Source of the DNA: Hypericum androsaemum
Taxonomy: Eukaryota > Streptophyta > Magnoliopsida > Malpighiales > Hypericaceae
DNA: 64,000 bases
Assembly: GCA_963995505.1 (NCBI GenBank)
Contig: OZ023184.1
Span: forward strand, 8,014,308 to 8,078,307
Direction of reading: 5' to 3'
The notes beneath the pieces are model-generated. The model had not been told where the DNA came from. It saw nothing but the letters and a program-made list of their open reading frames with translations, and did not search any database. The position numbers and the translations under genes were made by a program. Each line of letters starts with the position of its first letter. The stretch's first letter is position 1. Positions 55,661 to 64,000 of this stretch are shown one piece after another.

Positions 55661-57325
55661 TAAATTATTTCATCTTCACTAAAATTTTGTTTACGATAAA
55701 TATTCTGAGAAACATTAAGTTTAAAATATATTTTATTCGGGGACATTAAGTTCAAAATATTAATAATAAATAATTACATAAATATTTTCATAAACAACAA
55801 AAAAAACTTATTTAGTAAACCCAAGTTCAAAGAATTACGAAACAAACTGTTAAACTTTCACTTACCTCTTTTCTTCAATGAATGATATAGTGCAGAAGTA
55901 GTTTAATTCCAACATTTTGACAGAACTGGAGATATGTTAAGACTCTATCTTGTTTTACGTTCATGTTATGATTTAGAACATCACTGAAGTATCATGGTGT
56001 TTTTCAAGCATTTCTTTTGTGTAATCTGATCAATCACCATTTTATAATCCACTAAGGTCTACTTTTTTGGCGGCATAGATAACCTCATCTTTAAATAAAA
56101 ATTCATTGTTGCTCTTAAATCCTTGGACCACCCCATTCACAAAATATTCTAGAATTTTGACGACTGTGATCGGTGACCAAGTACACAGATAATTGAATAT
56201 GTGTTTCTTGCTTGCCGTGAAAAAAAAATGGTAGATAACTTATATAAATGAATGTATCTCATACAAGTTTAAAATTCTAACAATTTTTACTCTCGTTATA
56301 AGAAACCATTGAAATCTCATTTATCATGTTATTGGAAATTTTTGGTTACAATTTCTTCGATTATTGTGGTTAAAGTTTTGTAGCTCATCTTGATGGTTTT
56401 TTCTTACGAGCTTAGGGTCCTTCACATTCACAAAAGTACCTACATGCCCTTCAACATATATTATATCTCCAATATTATCATCAATAAAGATAAACATATT
56501 ATTTTTTATGAAGTTGGGATTCCTAAGTTGAGGAGATAAGGCTTGATCAACGTAATTAAGCAATAAACTGCAAAAAAATTTAAAATGTTAGTATGATTAA
56601 GAAATATAAATTACTTATGTGAGAGCTTTTGAATTTCGGTGTTGATTACTCTTCGATCACATTCATTAAGTAGATGTAAGCTCATGCTTCCAACTACAAA
56701 ATTAGATGTTGCCTTCTCTCCCGAGAGGAAGCATTCCAAGCATCGTTAGCCCTATATATCAAAATAAGTATATCTATCAACAAATATTTTCATTATATAA
56801 CACATCATTTTTAACCAATCAACAAATAAGGAATCTAATTCATTCTTACGTAATATTTGTAAAAAATAGTTTCTCTCATTAGGTCTACTTAATGTACTAA
56901 TTGGAACAAAAATTAGTACTACAACAATAAGAAAATTTTACAATTTGTTTCATATAATGGATTCAAAATAAAGTTAAGTTGAGAAGAAGGATAAAATATT
57001 TTAAAAAACTAACAAACATTCACAAAGATTCCACCAAAGCATAAATCGAGAATGAGTTCTTAGTTTATTTATACAGTTCATTGTTATATAGTAACTTACT
57101 TTTTGTATTGCTTCATGCAGACAAGTTGCATTTTTTGTCAAGAATGTTGCAACTATAGCATCATCTTCGCTTTCTGCTAGTTTCACGAATCATTTAGTGA
57201 ACAAAGATAATCTATTGCCTATTTTATTTAATTTATTATGCTTTTGACTCAAATTTCTTGTGCAAGGTGAATAATATTGTACACATTTTACAACCTTTAA
57301 ACAAATTTGTGATAAACAAGCGTCT

Positions 57326-57419
57326 AAGTTTCTTGAACTAGCAGTGGGACACTATGGGTGAAACATTGCAAGATGGAGTTCATAAAATACATGTTCTCAA
57401 AATTCTCAAGCCTAGCACC
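57326..57419 (-). pseudogene. Ubiquitin-specific protease active-site exon, dead
   Basis: The minus-strand frame, preceded by a splice acceptor (TATATAG), reads GARLENFENMYFMNSILQCF then THSVPLLV and a stop. It aligns with the Cys box of plant UBP proteins (G-x-L-x-N-x-G-N-T-C-F-x-N-S-x-L-Q-C-F-T-H-T-x-P-L). The catalytic cysteine position is tyrosine (TGT to TAT), and the preceding Gly and Thr are also changed. UBPs remove ubiquitin from proteins; this copy cannot. Confidence 0.7.
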
Positions 57420-57654
57420 CTATATAAAACAATCACGTAAATAAATGATATTTTAATTCATAAAATTAAATTAAAAAAGGCTGAACAATAAAGAACATAC
57501 CATCTTGTAAGGCAAAAATTGTCATTCCGTAAAAGTGCCAAGCTCGGAGACTCATTCTCCTTGCCATTTCCATCTCTTTTTCGCCTAATATCTTCTGACC
57601 TGGAACTCCAAATAGGACAAGATCTCATATTCCAAAATCACCTCAAATTCTCTC

Positions 57655-59420
57655 CATGAGACTCGTCATCACATGATTAGCAATTTTAGACAGAGTGACC
57701 CCAATCATCATAAGATTATATCATCCATTGAACTAACGCAAAATAAAAAATTCTGAGATTGATCAATTCTCAAATCTTTGATCACAATTACCGAACTACC
57801 TCATGCTGGCCACTTGTCTTGAAGAGTAGCCTTTTGCTTACTTGAAATCCCACCATCCACTTTTGCTTTCTGGCTTAAATTATGATATTTCTCACCATCA
57901 ATCTTTTCAAACATTGCACTTTGAGCGAAACAGGTTGTGTATGAATTCAGAAAGAAGACTTGGAAATAATAAATTTACAAAATGAATTACTCCATCTTCA
58001 CTAAACTTTTGTTGGCTAGAAACGTTCTAAGAGACATTAAGGTCAAATTATTGATAATAAATATTAACATAAACATTTTCATAAACAACAAAAAAACCTA
58101 TGTCGTAAACTCAGGTTTAAAGAATTACGAATAAATTGTTAAACTTTCAATTATCCATTTTCTTCCATGAATGATACAATGCCAAAAATAGGTCGATATT
58201 CCAACGTTTTGACAAAACTGAAAGATATTTTTGATCTCGACTTACGTTGATGTTATGATCTAGAATAACAATGAAGCATCGTGGTGCTTTTTCAAGCATT
58301 TCTTTTGAATAATTTTTCCAATCACTATCGAATAATCTAGTGAGATCTATATTTTGTTGGCAGCATTGATAGCTTCACCTTTAATAAAAATTGATTGGTC
58401 CTCTTAAATCATTGATTCACTCTATTCACATGATATTCTATGGTTTTGATGACCTTGATCGGTGACCAAGTACATAGGTGAATGATGGTGTTACCTGCTT
58501 GCCCTGGAAAAAAATAATAGTAGGTAACACAATTGATTGGTACTTTTGTGAGTGATAACTTACCTATTATATTAAATTAAAAAATATATTATTTTTGTTT
58601 CAATCTCTGCATTGAACTCAAGCAAAGCACATTTCGAACCGTATCTTCCCGAATTCTAATTAATTATCACTCACGAAAGTAACTGATAAAAATAAATTTC
58701 CATACGGCTTATACACATCCTTCTCCTATCTCTATAAATTCATAAATGACCCAAAACTTAGTACCCACTACCCAATAGACAAAATTACACAAGTAAAATT
58801 GTAACTTTTAAATGCAACTATTAGTGTTGTATATACTTGATCTCTCATTTATCTTCACGTAATTTAATATTCCTACGTTTTCATTCAAAAATATTTCACA
58901 AGGCGCTTGCTTTTTTTTCCTCCACAAATTTTGGGACCAGAGAGAGATTGGCCAAGCCAATTTCATGGACTACTTCATAGACTTTCCGTCCAATAATGTC
59001 TTTAAGGGTTCCACCATTGTTGTTGCCACCACCTCTTTTAATGAGACCAGCGACCACGAGAACTACGAGTTTTTATGGTCTGTTTGGTACGTGCAATGCG
59101 ACTCTCTTCCAGATTCTGCATCAAAGTAATATAAAATTTGGTACTAAAAGTTAGATACACAATTTTACAATTTGTTTCACATAATGGAGTCAAAAGCAAG
59201 TAAAGTTGAGAAGAATGACATAATAGTTTAAACAACTAACAAACATACACAATGGAGCCCCAAAAGCATAGTCCAGGAATGAGTTTTTATTTCTTTCATA
59301 CAATTCAAATTTGGTATATAAAAATTTATTTTGTATTGTTTCACGCAGACGAGTTGCATTTTCTGTCAAGAATGTTGCAACTATAGCACCATCTTCACTT
59401 TTTGCTAGTTCCACGAAGAA
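57655..59420 (-). pseudogene. Three-copy fossil, unit B
   Basis: Direct copy of unit A on the same strand: LAKSEDGAIVATFLTENAT at about 59400-59340, the block TGATCGGTGACCAAGTACA at about 58465, and the end with CCATGAGACTCGTCATC at 57655. Identity is moderate, with many small gaps. No open frame over 75 codons. Confidence 0.6.
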
Positions 59421-59519
59421 TAATAAAGTATGAAAGTCAGAAACTTTTAGTTAAGTAATTTATATTTCTTTATCAATAAATATTTTAATTTTCTATTTTA
59501 TAATTTATTGCTTAACCAC

Positions 59520-60990
59520 GTTGATTAGACCTTGTCTCATCAATAGAGAAATTCCAAATTCACAAAAAATAACATATTTTATCTTCAGTGATGATAACAA
59601 TCGAGGTAGAATATATGTTAAAAGGCATGTAGGTTCATTTGTGAATGTGAGGGACTTTATGGGGATAAGAAAAAATTATCAAGATGAGCTACAAAATTTA
59701 ACCATTATCAAGATGAGCTATAAAAATTGTATCAAAATGCCGTCATACATTTTTTTCTAAATATATCTACAATGTTCTACCCATCCAAGTACTACAATCT
59801 TCATTTAACATTATATTATTGTATTTCTATTTTTCTTCTTGCTATCGTCTTCTTCGTACCAATATTGGATCGAACATGTGGTTGGGCAAATTGGAATAAT
59901 GGGTCAAACCAACCGACATGAGACATTATTTTTATGATAAATAAATTTCAAAAGTTTCTCATAAATGTAGGTAAAAATTGTCGGAACCTTAACTTCGTAT
60001 GAGATACATTCATTTATATAACATACCTACTATATTTTCTTTTCCAAGACAAATAGAAAATACATAATCATCTATGTACTTGGTTACCGATTAAGGTCAT
60101 CAAAACTTTAGAATATCTTATGAATGGGTTGAACCGAAGATTTAAGAGCAGCAATGTATTTTTATTTAAGGATGAGATTATCTATGCTGTCAAAAAAGTA
60201 GATCTCATTGAATTATTCGATGACGATTGGAAAAATTATGCAAAAAAAATTCTTAAAAAAGCACCATGATACTTCACTGTTGTTCTAGATCATAACATGA
60301 ACGTTAGGCAAGATAAAGACTCGAAACATCTCCAATTCTATCAAAATATGAGAATATTAACCTATTTTCGGCAACATATCATTCATGGAAGAAAAGGGTT
60401 AAGTGAAATTTCAAAATTTTATTTCGTAATTCTTTGAGCTTGGGTTTACTACATAGTTTTGTTTGTTGTCTATGAAAATGTTTATGTAATAATTTGTTGT
60501 TAATAATTTGAACTTAATATTTCTCAGAACATTTCTCGCCAACAATAGTTTAGTAAAGATCGCATACTTCATTGCCTAAGTTATTGTTTCCATGTATTTT
60601 TTCTGAACTATGCACAATTTGTTTCACTAGAAGAGCAACAAATTAAAAAGATTGATGGTGAGAAATATCTTAATGTTCAATTATACTAAAATCTTAATTT
60701 TTTTGATAGACTTTTCGAGAGATGTAGCATTGAAAGACAAAAATGTTTGTGAGATCTCAAGGAAACAAAAGACTATTGCCCAAGACAAGTGGCATATGTG
60801 GGGTGGTTCAGAGATTGTGACTGCATTAGCTTCATGAATGATATAATATTGTGATGATTTGTGGTCATACTATCTAAAATTGTTAATCCTGTGATGATGA
60901 GTCTCATGGATGATATATTCTTACTTATTCAATTGATGTTTAGTCTCATATAAAAATCAAACAAATTTCACACATTTCATACATTATACA
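59520..60990 (+). pseudogene. Three-copy fossil, unit C, inverted
   Basis: Opposite strand to A and B. Begins with IYVKRHVGSFVNVRDF (59610-59660), matching unit A at 56460, then FKDEIIYAVKKVDLIELFDDDW near 60170-60230, TVVLDHNMNVRQDK near 60280, and ends with GATGAGTCTCATGGATGATAT near 60900. Units B and C are head to head about 100 bp apart. Confidence 0.6.
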
Positions 60991-60994
60991 TCAA

Positions 60995-62262
60995 TATTCA
61001 ATAAAAATGCAAGTAAGATCAAACTTTTCTATATAAGTTTAATGATAAAAAATAAGTATCTCAAGTTTAGAGTCAATATATTTTACGAAAAAGGATAGGG
61101 TAAGTCCAAAATAGGGTCAGAAATAAGATTCATACCCTACCGTATAACTAGGAATGACAATGGAAAAAATTCGAGTAGTATCTATAAGACATAGTTTCTT
61201 ACCCTATTTTTTTATGGTGGACCAAAGCATTGCCCTTATCTTCTTTAAAAAAGAAGATTTGGTAGAATTCGCATTAAAAAAATCGGACATGATCAAGGTC
61301 GACCCCGCAGGGCTATAGTTTTTAAAAATCTTATACTTTAAAAAATTGAATGAAATATCTTTAGTATCTAACATTTTAACGCTGATATCAATCACAATTA
61401 TTTTAAACACGAAAAAGAGAAATAAAATTATTTTTGACTTGTAAGCGAATAGATAAACTTCTCTGGACAATTAAGAATAAGTAATATACTTGATACATCA
61501 AAAGTACCTCATTTTCGTTCGTTTATGCAAATATAAAGAAAATTACATGGTAAATTTTATTTGTCTATGATGAACTAGTTAGTTCTCCACATTCATAATA
61601 AACATGATACATTAATTTTTTTTGCCACTTTAGTAACAAGTTCTCCTCCTTATCTTACAACTATTAGACGATCAACTTTTGTTACTCATTAAACCTACAA
61701 TTGACCATCTAAAATTATATTAGCTCTAAATTTAAGTGAAAAAAAAGATCAATCCAATTACACATACTTAAAATATCCGAGGAAACATCAATATCAACCT
61801 CATCAATGATTGAAGCAAACTTCACCATATTTTCTGTTCCAATTCAAAACTAAACTAATGAGATTTTTCAGGAAGGAACACTTAAACAAAATAAACAACC
61901 TAATATCTGCATTCTTTATTATGTGCAACCAATTTTGAAGACACTTTAAAACATAGTATATACATATCATTTATTTATATAATCTTTAAAATCCAGGTAG
62001 GATCCTATATGATCCATGTCATTATCTAGGCAGAATTTGTGTATAGACCAAACCAAAATCAACGGGTCTAGTCCTGAGTCTACCCTTAGGATCCAACTAT
62101 AATTGTGATCCTAGCCTATATACTCTATCACTAGAAGTGGACTGATAGTCATACCTTACTCTATACTCTATACGAAGTCGAAGTCAAAGTCAACATACCC
62201 TAAAACTAACATGTGTCCTTGTCCAAAAAAAACCTAACATGTATGTGTATTTATGTCATCCC
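60995..62262. mobile_element. Decayed hAT-like MITE material
   Basis: The ends TAGGAATGACAATGG (61149) and, reverse complement, TAGGGATGACATAAATAC (62262) resemble the MITE at 14549-15237. Shared internal words include ACATCAATATTCAATA (60990), TAGGGTAAGTCCAAAATAGGGT, and CTCTATAC.../ACCCTA near 62150-62210. Target duplication not found; probably nested copies. Confidence 0.45.
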
Positions 62263-62535
62263 TATGCAACATAGAAATTTTACGTGTAAAATTTATCAAT
62301 TGTAAAACGTTCACAGATTGGACCTTTCACCCCTACATACCCTGAGGGTATAGGTTCAATAGTGAAAATTTTCTAGGGTTGATGGTGGAGTATGGATTCA
62401 ACTCTTCAAACTAGAGTATTGGTAGTCCTTATGGACCCTACATATAAACTACCCATCATCATCCCTATTTCTAGCTTGCGAGTCAATTTGTAAGCTAAGA
62501 GAGAATGGGTGGCATCTAACATCAAATATTTTGAT
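62263..62535. other. No gene; more ACCCTA-rich MITE-like sequence
   Basis: Contains ACCCTGAGGGTATAGG and short repeats like those inside the hAT-like MITEs. Confidence 0.45.
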
Positions 62536-62539
62536 TTGG

Positions 62540-62720
62540 TACATTATGTCTGAGATCACCACATTGATAGTTGAAAGAGTAGTGGACTTGTTTGTAAGTG
62601 TAAAAAATCTATATATATGATACAAAGATCTAAATTATATCATAACAGATTGGTCATGTGTCTGTTGTTATCCTCACAAAATCCACATTTCATCGCACGT
62701 TGGCAAAGTCAAAACCCGTG
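62540..62720 (+). mobile_element. TRIM family 1 relic (LTR plus start of interior)
   Basis: Aligns with 2857-3065: TGTAAGTGTAAAAAATC for the LTR, then TTGTTATCCTCACAAAATCC and CGTTGGCAAAGTCAAA for the interior. The primer site has decayed and no second LTR was found. Confidence 0.55.
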
Positions 62721-62724
62721 GGAT

Positions 62725-63439
62725 AAATTGCCACATGAACAATGAGACATTGACCATCTTGCCTACAGAAATGATGCAGGCCAAGGGCTAGGCATGCCCA
62801 AGGAACAAAGAGGAAAGCCATGGGTTATACTTGTGATTTTCAATCAGGAAATTGGCATGTTTTAGGAAAGTAGAGTGAGACTAATGTTGATTGTATTATT
62901 CCCATTTTCATGTGGGTCATGCTCTATTCTTGAAGGCCTTGAGAAATGGTGAAAGCCCAGTTAAAATATTAATTTTGCTCAAGAGATTCGAGGCCATTTG
63001 GAAGAACATCCGTTTACATCTCGGTTGGTAAACGAGCGATATCATTTTTCTCAATCTCACCTTCTCAAGTTTTACATGTTACAACAGGAAGTGGAACTCA
63101 AAGTACACACAGACAACAAATCTCTTTTTCTCCTTCAAGATCACAAACCTACTACAAACACAACGTTCACATTGTCAACCACAAACAGCTACAAAAGTTT
63201 CAAGTGGGAGAAGGCACAAACATAGCTGATGTACCACGGCCCAGGGCAGCATCTTTACACAGCTATCTAGCAGTCGCAGAAACGGTTCATCCTGTGTGCT
63301 CTTCGTAGGACACAAACTAACAGGTCCCACGCATTTAAGATGCCTATCAAATGATCAGATGGAATGAAATTGTACAATGTACAAGCTACTACTGTTGTTT
63401 GCATGTGCGGTCACAACTTAATTTCTCTGCATCGCTAAA
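62725..63439. other. 3' flank of the CPK gene
   Basis: Probably contains the 3' untranslated region on the minus strand. The short plus-strand frames here show no known domain. Confidence 0.5.
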
Positions 63440-63923
63440 TTATGCACAAACGCTCTGTAAGTGTGACTCGTTACCCAGGTTTAGTGAACCATCCTTCATC
63501 AGTTTTATGCTCAGACTGTTAAATCTTCCCCTAGAGTAATGACGAGAAGCCTTCCTCCAATCTGTCCCGGTTTTCATCATAGCAGCAAATTCATCATAGC
63601 TGATTTTTCCATCCTGCGAGGCAATACATCGTTAAACATTGTACACGAAGGAGATTTTTGGTTCTGCTAAGCAGCCAAAAGAGTAGTATCTCCACCTTGT
63701 CTGTGTCAACTTCTTGGAAGATATCATTCGCCACATCTGTACAATCATCTCCATCTTCCATCAGGGTGTCTCGCAGTTCTTCAGGCTCAATGAAACCATT
63801 ACCATCCCGGTCAAAGTAGGAAAATGCCCTGTGAAGATGCTCATCATTTGCCATCCTTTTGAGATGGAGGGAAACAGCAACAAACTCCCCATAGTCTAAT
63901 TTCCCCTTGCCATTAGTATTGAC
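63440..63923 (-). CDS. CPK13: Calcium-dependent protein kinase, C-terminal EF-hand exons (CPK13-like, partial)
   Basis: Two last coding exons, 63923-63696 and 63613-63440, join in frame to 133 residues; the kinase domain and first EF hands lie beyond the right edge. Segments: [22 protein letters not shown] hand [34 protein letters not shown] completing the last EF hand ([11 protein letters not shown]), then [20 protein letters not shown] and LKDG-type tail [15 protein letters not shown]. The [16 protein letters not shown] tail is typical of group III CPK13. CDPKs phosphorylate targets when calcium binds these EF hands. The usual stop after NLGNE is replaced by eight more residues (SHLQSVCA). 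Splice sites are GT-AG. Close paralogues CPK7/8/32 usually have a different tail, so CPK13 is favoured but not proved. Confidence 0.82.
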
Positions 63924-64000
63924 CTGCAGTAAAAGAGGTGAACAAATAAGTAATGAAACAGTCCCTTTCTTGCCTTTCTAGCTAGTGTCAGTTAACTGAA

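Larger units (their letters stand above)
53780..57620 (-). pseudogene. Three-copy fossil, unit A, with ubiquitin-protease box
   Basis: Minus-strand gene-like pieces in order: EMEMARRMSLRAWHFYGMTIFALQDG (about 57590-57500), the ubiquitin-protease box (57419-57326), LAESEDDAIVATFLTKNAT (57180-57120), LRNPNFIKNNMFIFIDDN and YVEGHVGTFVNVKDP (56530-56400), and SLMDDIILILQ (about 53930). They recur in units B and C. Introns appear to be kept. Stops and frame changes rule out a working gene. A Mutator-like element (54315-55660) is inserted. Apart from the protease box I do not recognise the family. Confidence 0.55.

Noticed and set aside
62998..63225. 75-codon plus-strand frame
   Set aside because: No domain, no splice or codon pattern; lies in the 3' flank of the kinase gene.
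1..64000. tRNA, rRNA or organelle-derived DNA
   Set aside because: I looked for tRNA box B words, rRNA and typical plastid genes and saw none apart from the SINE head and primer sites; a covariance-model scan was not possible.

Overview
This is nuclear DNA of a flowering plant, probably a eudicot. The genes have GT-AG introns, the products belong to plant families (jasmonate oxygenase, MYB-CC factor, plant CDPK, SIS1-type DnaJ), and most of the sequence is plant-type transposable elements. I cannot name the species from sequence alone.

Layout. 0-4 kb: end of a copia-like element, then a decayed LINE that carries a Mutator-like MITE, a TRIM and a 191-bp tandem duplication. 4.4-12.5 kb: a solo LTR split by a 7.4-kb gypsy element (minus strand; gag and protease kept, pol lost). 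12.7-20.5 kb: a DnaJ C-terminal-domain gene without a J domain, whose 4.7-kb intron holds a hAT-like MITE and a deleted copia element, followed by a broken tandem copy. 20.5-25 kb: a G-rich degenerate minisatellite, a small inverted-repeat element with an internal tandem array, and a fragment of an ECM29-like proteasome adaptor. 25.7-27.7 kb: an intact six-exon MYB-CC gene. 28-34 kb: retroposons, a Mutator-like element with long inverted repeats and a TRIM. 34.0-37.2 kb: an intact three-exon jasmonate-induced-oxygenase-like gene (minus strand). 39.1-50.6 kb: a decayed copia element whose right LTR is split by a young gypsy element with an intact RT-RNaseH-integrase frame but no gag. 51-62.5 kb: a second TRIM family, a LINE 3' end, a second Mutator-like element, and a three-copy fossil that includes a dead ubiquitin-protease active-site box. 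63.4-63.9 kb: last exons of a CPK13-like calcium-dependent kinase (minus strand), which runs off the right edge.

The host genes are not an operon or cluster and share no obvious pathway, although JOX, MYB-CC and CDPK families are all regulatory or stress-linked. The most unusual signals are in the elements: short GC-rich palindromes of the form xxxGCG-NN-CGCxxx in the LTRs of three unrelated families, and a copia element whose primer-binding position is an exact 14-nt complement of its own LTR instead of a tRNA end. Boundaries of most elements are supported by target-site duplications that I read directly.
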